This document shows, in pieces, positions 26,618-35,752 of a DNA stretch of 64,000 nt. This DNA is from CAWBBA01 sp963741625 (GTDB lineage: Bacteria; Desulfobacterota; Desulfomonilia; Desulfomonilales; Desulfomonilaceae). The notes beneath the pieces were generated by a model. The model was not told the origin of the DNA, made no database searches, and saw nothing but the letters and a program-made list of their open reading frames with translations. The stretch spans positions 1 through 64,000 of the forward strand of contig CAVUIT010000014.1 of NCBI GenBank assembly GCA_963741625.1, in the 5' to 3' direction. How positions within the stretch are numbered: the first letter of the stretch is position 1; every line of letters starts with the position of its first letter. Made by a program: the position numbers and the translations under genes.

Positions 26618-27377
26618 AAAAGCCGGAAATGTCGCTTCATAACAGGGTAGCGCTCATTACGGGCGCTGCCGGAGGAATTGGCAAGGCCATTGCCTTGGCC
26701 TTCGGGGCCGCGGGGCGCGGGTTTTTCTCAGTGGCACATCGGTCGAGAAGTTGACGGATCTTGCGGCTGCATTGAAGGCGGAGGGTGTTGAGACGGCATA
26801 TAAGGCGATCGACGTCAGAGCCGCCAGCGCCTCCCATGAACTTGTAGAGGCGGTGGTCCAAACCATGGGCACTGTTGATATCCTGGTGAATTCAGCGGGG
26901 ATCAACAGACCTCAGAAGTCAGTGGACGTGACCGAGGAGAACTGGGACGCGGTGCTGGACACTAACCTGAAGGCCGCATTTTTCCTTTCCCAGGCTGCAG
27001 GGAAGGAAATGATCCAGAAAAATGGCGGAAAAATCATCCATATCTCCTCTCAGGCAGGCCTGATCGGCTTACCTCTTCGAGCTGCCTACTGTTCGAGCAA
27101 GGGCGGCGTGAACCAGTTGACCCGAACGTTGGCCTTGGAATGGGCCCAGCACAATATTCTCGTAAACGCCATAGCCCCCACTTTTGTGCTCACTCCGTTC
27201 ACCAAGGGGATGTTTGAGAATAAAGAATTCTTGAAGTATGTCCTGGACAGCATCCCTCTCGGTCGGATGGCTGAACCCGAGGAGGTAGCCTATGCTGCTC
27301 TCTTTCTTGCTTCGGATCTTTCCAATATGATTACGGGACACATCCTCACTGTGGACGGGGGATGGACGGTTCGCTAA
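26614..27377 (+). CDS. short-chain dehydrogenase/reductase, one frameshift
   Basis: GTG 26614 overlaps the previous stop; an in-frame ATG at 26629 is the alternative. The NAD-binding motif (ALITGAAGGIGKAIALAF) is followed by a missing G in the G4 run at 26712-26715. Restoring it gives GAAGARVFLSGTSVEKLTDL and joins the rest. Catalytic Ser and Y-x-x-x-K are present (KIIHISSQAGL; AYCSSKGG), as is NSAGI. About 254 aa. It is presumably the second oxidation step alongside the HisD-like enzyme. Substrate unknown. Confidence 0.85.
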
Positions 27378-27419
27378 GCCGCCCGGGGCCGTGGGCGGTA
27401 TCCGGTCAGAAGTGAATCC

Positions 27420-27441
27420 CCGTTCCGCTTTGTCGGAACGG
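27420..27441. terminator. hairpin after the SDR gene
   Basis: CCGTTCCG and CGGAACGG form a perfect 8-bp stem with loop CTTTGT, 43 bp after the SDR stop and 39 bp before the LacI-type gene. It could be a terminator without a strong T-tract, or an operator or mRNA-stabilising element. Confidence 0.45.
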
Positions 27442-27479
27442 TTGCTTAACCAATAATTTTACAGTACAGGCAAGCACAC

Positions 27480-28607
27480 ATGCCTCAACCCCGAAGAATC
27501 AGAGCTACCATCAAGGACATTGCCAGAGAAGCCCGCGTCTCGCCCACAGCGGTATCGATCGTTTTGAGAAACAGTGAAACCAACAGGGTGAGCAGGGAGA
27601 CGAGGGAAAAGATCCTGGAAGTCGCCAGGATCCTAGACTACAGGCCAAACCATGCCGCAAAAGCCCTGGTTCACAACCAGAGCAGCACGCTCGGCCTGGT
27701 CATCACTACCCTGAAGAACCCCTTTTACGCCGAGATATCCCAGGACATCATCACCTGTGCCGAGGAAAAGGGATATGGAGTGATCGCCAGCTCCGCCTGC
27801 GGGATAGCCGATGAGCGTCGGTCGGTGGAAAGCCTTCTGGACAGAGGGATCGATGGATTGATCATCTGCTCTTGCTACCGAGAGGACGAGGTGGTCGAAG
27901 GACTGCTTACCGAGGGCGTTCCTTTCGTGCTGACGATGCGAACCGTGGCCCGAAACCTGGGAAATCCTCCCACCGATTTCATCGGGGTTGATAACGAGCG
28001 TGGAGCATTCCTTGCGGTCGAGCACCTGATCAAGATGGGACATGAAAGGATAGCCCTCCTGACCGGAAATCTGGAAGTATCGACTGGCTATGACCGGCAT
28101 GTCGGCGCCCTGGCCGCCTTCGATCAGTATGGCATGAAGGCATCAAACGACCTGATACTTCACGGGGACTTCGAGCGAACCACCGCATCCGAGTTGATCA
28201 GAAAGGCATTGAAACAAACGGACCCCCCAACCGCCGTCTTTGCCTATAACGATTACATGGCGATCGGCGTACTCGATGCCCTTACCGAGCTGGGGGCAAG
28301 AGTACCCGAGGACGCCGCGGTGGTTGGGTTCGACGATATCGAGATGGCCGGTCTCCCCGGAGTATCGCTCACCACCGTCACTCAAAAAAAGGAAACGATG
28401 GGCAGACTGGCTGTTGACGTGCTCCTCGAGCGGATAAAGGGCGTCTCCTCCCAGGTGGTGAAACAGATAATCCTGGAGCCCATCCTGATTATCCGCGGGT
28501 CATGCGGCTTCCATAAGAGCGGCTACACCCTGGAGAGCGGTGGCCCGCCTTTCCCGGGTTCGTTGAGCAGGTCTGGACAATTATCCTCATTGCAGAGCGG
28601 GAGATAA
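27480..28607 (+). CDS. LacI-family transcriptional regulator
   Basis: The 375-aa protein has a LacI helix-turn-helix (TIKDIAREARVSPTAVSIVL), the hinge LDYRPNHAAKALV and a periplasmic-binding-type effector domain (TLGLVITTLKNPFYAEISQD through VVGFDDIEMAGLPGVSLTTV). It has a C-terminal tail about 30 aa longer than usual. It lies within cluster I and is the likely local regulator, with an effector related to the transported compound. The next gene starts 5 bp after its stop. Confidence 0.92.
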   Translation: MPQPRRIRATIKDIAREARVSPTAVSIVLRNSETNRVSRETREKILEVARILDYRPNHAAKALVHNQSSTLGLVITTLKNPFYAEISQDIITCAEEKGYGVIASSACGIADERRSVESLLDRGIDGLIICSCYREDEVVEGLLTEGVPFVLTMRTVARNLGNPPTDFIGVDNERGAFLAVEHLIKMGHERIALLTGNLEVSTGYDRHVGALAAFDQYGMKASNDLILHGDFERTTASELIRKALKQTDPPTAVFAYNDYMAIGVLDALTELGARVPEDAAVVGFDDIEMAGLPGVSLTTVTQKKETMGRLAVDVLLERIKGVSSQVVKQIILEPILIIRGSCGFHKSGYTLESGGPPFPGSLSRSGQLSSLQSGR

Positions 28608-28611
28608 TAAC

Positions 28612-29571
28612 ATGGCTGATTTAGAGAAAATCCTGGTATTGGGAGCAGGGGTAATGGGGCACGGATTCGCGCAGGTGTTCGCCATGCGCGGCCGCCTCGT
28701 TTTCCTGGCGGACAAAAGCGAAGACCAACTGAAGCGAGCCCTCGAGTGGATCGACAGCAGCCTTCAGTTTCTGGTCGAAGCGGGCGAGGTCAAACCGGAG
28801 GACATCGGGAGCGTAAAGGGCCGCATTAAGCCGATCGCCGACTGGAAGCCGGTGGCGGCGGAAGTCGACTTCGTGCTGGAGGCCGTGTCCGAAAATCTCC
28901 CTTTGAAGCTGCACCTGTTCAAGGAACTTGACGCAATGGTTCGGCCCGATGCGATTCTGGCCACCAATACTTCTTCTTTTGACCTCAATGAGTTCACTCC
29001 GGTGGTCGCCCACCCGGAAAGAGTCATCGGGACGCACTGGTTCCACCCTCCCCAGATCACTCCCTGTATCGAAATTATCCCCGCGGAGCTGACAAGCGAA
29101 CGGACCGTGGATCGCACGACGAAGTTTATGAAGAGCATCGGCAAGTTTCCGACCTTGTGCAAATCTGCTCCCGGGTTTGTAGCCAATCGTATCCAATTCG
29201 CGATGGCCGCCGAGGCTTATGCCATTGTCGAGGAAGGACTGGCCACTCCCGAACAGATCGACCGTATCGTAAAATCTTCGTTCGGCTTCCGCTTAGGGGC
29301 CTTTGGACCTTGTGAAATATGCGATCAGGCGGGAGTAGATACCTACACTGCCATATTCGAGTACCTGCATCAAAAACTTAAACGGGATCAGTTCAAGCCG
29401 CCCCAAATTTTGAAAAATATGGTCCGGGAAGGAAGGTGCGGCCTCAAGACGAACGGCGGGTTTTACCAGTACGAAGATGGGGCCGCGGAAAGAGTGAAGC
29501 GCCAGCGCGACGAGAAGCTCTTGGCAAGGCTCCGTTTGTTCACCAGGGAGCAGGGATCCCCTGGAGAATGA
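28612..29571 (+). CDS. 3-hydroxyacyl-CoA dehydrogenase-family protein
   Basis: The 319-aa protein has an N-terminal NAD site (LVLGAGVMGHGFAQVFAM), the conserved NTSSF motif, catalytic-type His in GTHWFHPPQ, Glu in CIEIIP and a C-terminal dimer domain (SAPGFVANRIQFAMAAEAYA). In 3-hydroxybutyryl-CoA and related 3-hydroxyacid dehydrogenases these residues oxidise a beta-hydroxy group. Here, among demethylation genes, it may act on a beta-hydroxy acid freed from the methylated substrate. Substrate not known. Confidence 0.85.
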   Translation: MADLEKILVLGAGVMGHGFAQVFAMRGRLVFLADKSEDQLKRALEWIDSSLQFLVEAGEVKPEDIGSVKGRIKPIADWKPVAAEVDFVLEAVSENLPLKLHLFKELDAMVRPDAILATNTSSFDLNEFTPVVAHPERVIGTHWFHPPQITPCIEIIPAELTSERTVDRTTKFMKSIGKFPTLCKSAPGFVANRIQFAMAAEAYAIVEEGLATPEQIDRIVKSSFGFRLGAFGPCEICDQAGVDTYTAIFEYLHQKLKRDQFKPPQILKNMVREGRCGLKTNGGFYQYEDGAAERVKRQRDEKLLARLRLFTREQGSPGE

Positions 29572-29620
29572 ACGCCCGGAAGACCTGCAGATATCTTTCC
29601 CTCATCTTTAAGGATTGCAC

Positions 29621-30415
29621 ATGCTTATTATCGGCGAAAGGATCAATTCTTCACGCAAGAGCATAGCTGATGCGATATCTTCGCGGGATAAGGCATTCAT
29701 TCAGCGTGAAGCGAAAGCCCAGGCTGAAGCCGGAGCGCACTATATCGATGTCAATACTGGAGCGTTCATCGGTGAGGAAGCTGAACATCTCAAATGGATC
29801 ATCGATGCGGTGCAAGAGGCGTGTGATCTGCCGCTTTGTATCGACAGCCCGGACGCCGGGGTGATCCGGGAGGTCCTGCCCCTTGTCAAAATCACCCCGA
29901 TGATCAATTCGATCAGCCTCGAGCCGGCGCGGCTCGAAAAGACACTCCTCCTGGTGGTGGATTTTAAGACCAAGGTGATCGGACTTTGCCAATCCGAAGA
30001 CTCGATTGCGAATTCCACCGAAGCCAAGTTGGAGTTGGCTGAAAAGCTGGTCCAGAAGGTGAGGCTTGCCGGAGTTGAGCCGGATGACCTCTACATCGAT
30101 CCACTGGTATACCCTCTCGGGACGGACGCTAAGTCCGCCATGGCCACCCTGGATGCGATCGATCTCATCATGAAGAAACTTCCCGGGGTGCACACAGTCT
30201 GCGGGCTCACCAACGTTTCCCACGGGCTGCCCAGCAGAAAACTCCTAAACCGAACCTTTCTTGTTGCCGCCATTATACGCGGACTGGATGCCGCCATACT
30301 GGATCCGACCGACAAGCAGCTTTACGGCTCGCTCCGGGCCGCGGTCACCATTGCCGGCAGGGATGAATTCTGTAAGGGATATATCCAGGCGTTCAGGGCC
30401 GGAAGGCTGGAATAG
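29621..30415 (+). CDS. methyltetrahydrofolate:corrinoid methyltransferase (pterin-binding), cluster I
   Basis: ATG 29621 follows AAGGA at 6 nt; an upstream TTG at 29615 is less likely. The 264-aa protein is a pterin-binding TIM barrel of the MetH/AcsE/MtvA type (MLIIGERINSSRKSIADAIS; HYIDVNTGAFIG; CIDSPDAGVIREVLP; MINSISLE). It would move the methyl group from the corrinoid protein at 24308 to tetrahydrofolate. A close relative lies at 40676. Confidence 0.9.
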   Translation: MLIIGERINSSRKSIADAISSRDKAFIQREAKAQAEAGAHYIDVNTGAFIGEEAEHLKWIIDAVQEACDLPLCIDSPDAGVIREVLPLVKITPMINSISLEPARLEKTLLLVVDFKTKVIGLCQSEDSIANSTEAKLELAEKLVQKVRLAGVEPDDLYIDPLVYPLGTDAKSAMATLDAIDLIMKKLPGVHTVCGLTNVSHGLPSRKLLNRTFLVAAIIRGLDAAILDPTDKQLYGSLRAAVTIAGRDEFCKGYIQAFRAGRLE

Positions 30416-31510
30416 GGGGAAGCAGTTCTTTATGTCATATGCCATACCCTGAACCACCGCTAAACCAGGCTACAGGTTTATTGTCACCCTCGGAGAATGA
30501 GAGAAAAACCCTCGCCTTTGAGGCGAAGACTTCAGTAGGCCCGCAGGGCCGGAAACGGGGTAGCTCAGATACGGGAAGTTGGCAAGGGAACGGAGCCGAA
30601 GCGAACACTCAGTCCCCGAGTGGAAAAACAAATTTGAGAGGAGCCGACAAAAATAGTCGAACTGATGTTGTTGACTTATTGGTGAGCCATGGGGCGTACC
30701 CCCATCAGCAGTCGAGGGCAAAGCGAAAAAGATAGCCAAGAAAATGTTGTTCCAAGATTCAAGCTGTTACCTTGGGTTAGCCCACGTGCAGAAATGGATT
30801 GATCTCTAGAGAAGCGTTGCCGTAACCATGCGGTGAAAATCAAGTCTGCCCAAATCCCCCATAGTTTCTCCCTTATCCCGTCCAGAAAATCCATTGAATT
30901 GCTTACGCGAAGCGAGAAAGGGGAATGAGGCTGAAATGCCAAACTTGGATCTTGGCCAGGAAAATAACGTCGAAAGGAATTATTTCCGTGGAAACATCGT
31001 TAACGAATCAATTCACGCGAGGTGTTATGCGATTCACGTCGAACATCTTTCCGTAGCGAATGGAATTGACGAGATTGACTTTTCCTTTTTGATGCGGACC
31101 ACGATTGGAAATATTTGTGTCTGTATAACTATCTATAACTACATATATATTTAGACGTGCATCTCCATGAACCCTTATCCCTACCACTCCAATTGCAGAT
31201 AGGTCCTTGAGATAGCCATCAGATAGAGCCTTATCTCTGCTTTGTGAACAGGAACTCGGCTGTTGTGCTTTTTAACATAGGGATGGATATGGGAAGACAG
31301 AGAGTCAGCAAGAAAAGACCGGTTAACCGGAGATGAGCGGGCTGCTCAGGCACCTCGGAAAAAGAAGCGCCTCCCGCGGTGAAATTATCTGACACTGTGA
31401 GATGGAAGTCGCACCCGATCGGCTACCGTCGGCACATCTTTGAAGAACAATCTGACACACGATTGAACCGTGCGGTCTCGCTCGATGCAACCTCGGTCGG
31501 CGGCCTCTTA
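30416..31510. other. intergenic region between clusters I and II
   Basis: A small hairpin (TCGCCT TTG AGGCGA, near 30512-30526) and GGCCC GCA GGGCC just downstream may end cluster I transcription. The rest shows no supportable gene. It includes an AT-rich stretch around 31120-31152. Clusters I and II converge here. Confidence 0.4.
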
Positions 31511-32209
31511 TCAAAGGAACATTTCGTCGGTCACCTCAACGCCAGGAGGAATCACCACAAAGTCCTCGGAATCGTATGGACCCAGGACGAGCCTCCTGAA
31601 GTAATCGAGGCTTCCCTCGATTTCGCAGTAATCTTTAGCAAGAGTTTTGCAGTTTTCCTGCGCTCTGACCCGCAAGCTCTCCATATTGCCGGCACCTGTG
31701 TTGATGAGGGCAATGCTTTTGTAGTGCTTGAGTTCCTCCTCCATCACCCAGAAAGCAGTCTCAAGCCCGTGTTTTGGTGCATAATCTTCATAGATTATGC
31801 CCAGTGGGTCTTTTTTCTCAGCCACCCATCCCGGTGTCAGATAGTAGGTTCCCGGACTCGACCGGAAAGCCTCCTTGTAAGCCTCACGAGAACCGAGGAA
31901 TAGGGCGATACAGTCGTGGATTCTCGGTACCGCCAGCGTTTGGCAACGGCCCCTGATACCTTTGATTCCACCGGAGCAGAGTCCGTACGCTATGATGATC
32001 CTTTCGACCGGTTCGCTGACAAGATCTATCTTCTCCTGAATGAGGGGCGCGATCTTTTTGGGAGTTCGATGCAACCCCTGTTCCAGGAAGAAAAAGCTCA
32101 CATTTCTTCCCCTAGCAACCAACTCAAGTTCCTCTTTCATGACCTCGCAGGCTATCACTACTTCCAAGGAACCTGCTTGCGAACCCCAAGCGTGCATCTC
32201 AATCTCCAT
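31511..32209 (-). CDS. DUF1638 family protein
   Basis: The start at ATG 32209 (MEIEMHAWGSQAGSLEVVIA) is chosen over a TTG at 32296 because the extra residues look non-coding. Length 232 aa. Recognisable parts: IACEVMKEELELVARGR, IAYGLCSGGIKGIRGR, VPRIHDCIALFLGSREAYKE and SLDYFRRLVLGPYDSEDFVV. DUF1638 genes often sit beside corrinoid methyltransferases. Their role is not established; the Cys and His positions suggest metal or cofactor binding. It is the last gene of cluster II, 228 bp after the corrinoid gene. Confidence 0.82.
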   Translation of the reverse strand: MEIEMHAWGSQAGSLEVVIACEVMKEELELVARGRNVSFFFLEQGLHRTPKKIAPLIQEKIDLVSEPVERIIIAYGLCSGGIKGIRGRCQTLAVPRIHDCIALFLGSREAYKEAFRSSPGTYYLTPGWVAEKKDPLGIIYEDYAPKHGLETAFWVMEEELKHYKSIALINTGAGNMESLRVRAQENCKTLAKDYCEIEGSLDYFRRLVLGPYDSEDFVVIPPGVEVTDEMFL

Positions 32210-32437
32210 GGGGCTTCTGAAGCCCAACCAAATTCCCCGCGGTTTGCCAAACGCAGTCCATCTTCCCGGTGGGTGGCAATAAAATGCCTGTCCCAATCGC
32301 TACAGACTCGAATGAGTCCAGGATTGTTCCCTCATTCAGTGAAACCAATGCCTTGACTCCTCGGTCAACGGAAACCCTACCAGGTACAATCCGGATTCAA
32401 AGAATCAGGCGATCGTTTTCCATTGAGTCTTGTGGAA

Positions 32438-33073
32438 TTACGATACAAAGCTCCTGGCGAGTTCCACTGCCTGTGCGGCGTCTTCTCCGTAGCCGTCGGC
32501 CCCAATCTTTTCTGCAAATTTTGTATCCACGGGTGCGCCGCCGACCATGACCTTCACCTTGTCCCTCAGACCTCGTTCCTTGAGCACCTGTATCACGTTT
32601 TGCATTTCCGGCATGGTCGTGGTTAGCAGGGCCGACAGGCCAAGGATTTCCGGCTTGAACTCTTCGACCTTATCCACAACTTTCTCGGCCGTAGCGTCCA
32701 CGCCCAAGTCCACCACATTGAATCCTGCTCCTTCGAGCATCATGATGACGATGTTCTTCCCAATGTCGTGAAGATCGCCTTTGACCGTTCCCATGAGAAT
32801 CGTGCCGCGGGAAGTCCCTTCGGAGCCAACCAGGAGCGGTTTGACAATATCCAGTCCCATTTTCATTGTCAGGGCTGACACCAGCATCTCAGGGACAAAG
32901 ATCTCGCCTGAACTGAACCGTCGGCCTACAACATCCATCGCAGCAATCAATGCTTCGTTGACAATGGTCTCAGCAGGAATGCCTTCAGTAACACCTTCAT
33001 TTACAAGGTCCTGAATCTCGTTGCGTTTTCTATCTATGACAGCAGTTTTGATCCGGTCCATAATGTCGCTCAT
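32438..33073 (-). CDS. B12-binding corrinoid protein, cluster II copy 2
   Basis: The 211-aa protein has a cap domain (AMDVVGRRFSSGEIFVPEML), the cobalt-ligand loop VKGDLHDIGKNIVIMMLEGA, and VMVGGAPVDTKFAEKIGADG. It is of the same type as the proteins at 24308 and 36890. It follows a URO-D-family methyltransferase by 50 bp on the same strand, the usual pairing of a substrate methyltransferase with its corrinoid carrier. Confidence 0.93.
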   Translation of the reverse strand: MSDIMDRIKTAVIDRKRNEIQDLVNEGVTEGIPAETIVNEALIAAMDVVGRRFSSGEIFVPEMLVSALTMKMGLDIVKPLLVGSEGTSRGTILMGTVKGDLHDIGKNIVIMMLEGAGFNVVDLGVDATAEKVVDKVEEFKPEILGLSALLTTTMPEMQNVIQVLKERGLRDKVKVMVGGAPVDTKFAEKIGADGYGEDAAQAVELARSFVS

Positions 33074-33123
33074 ATTGGTTCTCCCGGCACGGTTGATGAA
33101 TGTGCGGCTCTAACGGCGCCGCA

Positions 33124-34209
33124 TTACAGTTTGATCGGATATGAACCATATTTTATTGCAGCGTTTCGCATGGCCATGTAATTGTCAAAATCGGCCCAGG
33201 ATGGTACGGAGTTCCCCGAGCCGACGCAGTAGCCTCCGCCCGGAGCGACCTTTGTGATCAATTCCTTCACAAGAGCATCAATCTCCTCAGGAGAACCCGC
33301 CCGTAAAACCTCGTTGGAGACGTTGCCGACCAGACAAAGTCGGTCTCCAAAGCTCTCCTTGATTTTGACTATGTCCAGGCAGGTCGGGTCAATGGGGTGC
33401 AGCAAATCCAGGCCGAGGTCGATAAGGTCTGGAATCAGCCGCGTCAGGTCTCCATCCGAATGCATGCACAAGAACAAGTTCCTCTCGTGGCAACGTGATG
33501 CCATCTCCCTGTACCAGGGAAACACATGCTCACGGAACGCCTCAGGTGAAATCATCGGCCCCGTTCCAAAAGCCAGGTCATCAACTACCCAAACAGCGCC
33601 CACGTGAGGCATATCGAAGATCTTGTCCAGAGCCTTGAACTGTATTTCGGCAACCCGGCGAAACACGTCTGCCACCAGACTTTCGTTAATGATAAGCGCC
33701 GTAGCAAAGTTGTTGAATCCCATTAGCATCCAAGTAAGTGTGAAAATCTTTCCCGAGACGGCTATGACTTTCATGCCCTCCGGTAAGAAATCTGCCACCT
33801 CTTCGAGCTTGGAAAAATCCAGGTCTCCAGCAAGCTCCCAGGGAAACTTTTCAAAGTCATCACGATCATGAATGAAACTAGTGAGTTCAAGGTTCCAGGA
33901 TTTTTCGTCTTCAGCGCCCGGTGTATCCCCCTGCATGGTTTGCTTGAGTAGCTTTGATATGGCGGATTCTTGCGTCACTTTTCCCGGTGCCATCATACCT
34001 ACCGTGAGAGGAATGTAGTCGTAACCGGCTCGTGTCCAGAATTCCACCTGGCCTTCGAGATCGTCAACCGTGACCTCCCGACCTAAAAATCGGCTTTGGA
34101 TGGGATATTCAATCAGAACTTCGCAGAGAGGAACTCGGTCCGCTTCAAGATGGTTCACTGCTTTCCTGAGCCGCTCAAAATCCGGTTTAAAATTGAAATT
34201 CATTGCCAA
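33124..34209 (-). CDS. URO-D-family methyltransferase, cluster II copy 2
   Basis: The 361-aa URO-D-type barrel begins MAMNFNFKPDFERLRKAVNH with ADRVPLCEVLIE. The metal-site position reads LCMHSDGDLTRLIPDLIDLG, so H-x-D-G replaces the H-x-C-G of MtaA-type zinc enzymes. This suggests a primary demethylase acting on the substrate and not on a thiol. Such URO-D-type proteins serve as the substrate-demethylating component in acetogen O-demethylases, to my knowledge. It is paired with the corrinoid gene downstream. Confidence 0.85.
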   Translation of the reverse strand: MAMNFNFKPDFERLRKAVNHLEADRVPLCEVLIEYPIQSRFLGREVTVDDLEGQVEFWTRAGYDYIPLTVGMMAPGKVTQESAISKLLKQTMQGDTPGAEDEKSWNLELTSFIHDRDDFEKFPWELAGDLDFSKLEEVADFLPEGMKVIAVSGKIFTLTWMLMGFNNFATALIINESLVADVFRRVAEIQFKALDKIFDMPHVGAVWVVDDLAFGTGPMISPEAFREHVFPWYREMASRCHERNLFLCMHSDGDLTRLIPDLIDLGLDLLHPIDPTCLDIVKIKESFGDRLCLVGNVSNEVLRAGSPEEIDALVKELITKVAPGGGYCVGSGNSVPSWADFDNYMAMRNAAIKYGSYPIKL

Positions 34210-34260
34210 TCCTCCTCCTAGCGTGTGTCTACCGCACCAGGACTCACTGACTAATTTCCT

Positions 34261-35634
34261 CTAATATTTTTCCCTGGGTTTCAGGACCAAGTTACCAGGT
34301 ACGGCCAATGCTGCTATACCGAACATCGATGCCGCCATTGTGAAAACAGCCCCTGCTCCAGCTGACGCCAACAACCATCCAATGGCGTACGGACCTGCAA
34401 TGGCCCCTATTCGTCCTACGGAGGAGCTCAATCCACACCCGGTGCCTCTCATCCGCGTCGGGTAGAGCTCCGGAGTATAGGCATAAATCGAAGACCACAT
34501 GGCATATGTAAAAAACATCATCGCGAAGCCCCAGACGTACAGCCCTGACATGGTCCCCGCATTGCCGTAGAGATAGGCGGACACGGCGGTCATCGCCGTA
34601 GCGGCTATCACCACGGGCTTCCTGCCTAGTTTCTCGATCAAATAAGTTGCGGAAAGGAACCCCGGAATTCCTCCAAGGGTTATGGTGACTACAAACGTTA
34701 TCGATTTGATTACCGCAAACCCTTTACCCACTAACAAAGCACCGAGCCAACTGGTCAAGCCGTAATACCCAAAGAGGCATGCGGGCCAAACGATCCACAG
34801 CATGAGCGTTCGCTTCCAATAGTCTGAGGACCAAAGCTCAACGAACGGAGCTTGTCCGGTTTCTTTTTCAACCAAGGTCTGTTCGAGAACAGGTGGCAGG
34901 GGCTTTCCGTATTTCTTAGACACCGTCGCTTCAATTTCAGTCATTACGCGATTGGCCTCTTCACGTCTTCCCACTGCCTCAAGCCATCTCGGAGATTCGT
35001 GAATATTGCGGCGAATTACGAAAAGCCAAGCGGCAGGAAGCCCCTCTGCTACAAACACCCATCGCCAGCCCACGAGAGGTAAGACGAAATAGGTGACGAG
35101 CCCCGCCACGATGATACCCACGGGAAGCAGTCCTTCCATGATCGCTACGTATCGTCCCCTCGCGTTCTTAGGGAGAAACTCCGGCAGCGTAGCGTGAGCG
35201 ACAGGAAGTTCAGCCCCTAGTCCCAGTCCCAGCAAAAAACGGAAAACGAAGAGCGAGGTTATGTCCCACGACAGGGCACATAATATTCCTGCAACCCCCC
35301 AAAGAACCATCGACCATTGAAGTATCTTTTTTCGACCGAATTTGTCTGACAGAAGCCCTGACAACGCCGTTCCGACGAGCATTCCGCAAAAACTCATTGA
35401 AACCAAGGTTCCCATCATGACTGGGCTCAGTTGAAACTCTTTGGCTAGTACAGGCAAGAGAAAAGTCATTGCGCCCAGATCAACGCAGTCGAAGAACCAG
35501 GCCGTGATTATGATAAACCCGAGAAACCGTTGATAGGAGGTTAAAGGAAGTCTCTCGATCCTTTGTGGAATTTGTAAGTTCTCTAGATGGATACTAGCTG
35601 CGATTGCCGGACCTGCACTGGCCTTCGAATCCAT
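34261..35634 (-). CDS. MFS permease (sugar-porter / AAHS type)
   Basis: The 457-aa protein has 12 predicted membrane helices. MFS signatures: FDCVDLGAMTFLLPVLAKEF in helix 1, LLSDKFGRKKILQWS between helices 2 and 3, and ELYPTRMRGTGCGLSSSVGR near helix 10. The first Asp pattern is like that of aromatic-acid/H+ and niacin-type symporters. It lies between two methyltransferase genes and probably imports their methylated substrate, perhaps a methoxylated aromatic acid (inference). Confidence 0.87.
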   Translation of the reverse strand: MDSKASAGPAIAASIHLENLQIPQRIERLPLTSYQRFLGFIIITAWFFDCVDLGAMTFLLPVLAKEFQLSPVMMGTLVSMSFCGMLVGTALSGLLSDKFGRKKILQWSMVLWGVAGILCALSWDITSLFVFRFLLGLGLGAELPVAHATLPEFLPKNARGRYVAIMEGLLPVGIIVAGLVTYFVLPLVGWRWVFVAEGLPAAWLFVIRRNIHESPRWLEAVGRREEANRVMTEIEATVSKKYGKPLPPVLEQTLVEKETGQAPFVELWSSDYWKRTLMLWIVWPACLFGYYGLTSWLGALLVGKGFAVIKSITFVVTITLGGIPGFLSATYLIEKLGRKPVVIAATAMTAVSAYLYGNAGTMSGLYVWGFAMMFFTYAMWSSIYAYTPELYPTRMRGTGCGLSSSVGRIGAIAGPYAIGWLLASAGAGAVFTMAASMFGIAALAVPGNLVLKPREKY

Positions 35635-35752
35635 TACAGTACCTCCTTAATCGAAATTAGTTAGTTTTGGGTAGGTTTCCTTTGTTTTTTCGGTAAGCGA
35701 TCTCCTTCATGAAGGCTCAGAGCTTTAGTCATGCCTTGACTACAGGAACAAG

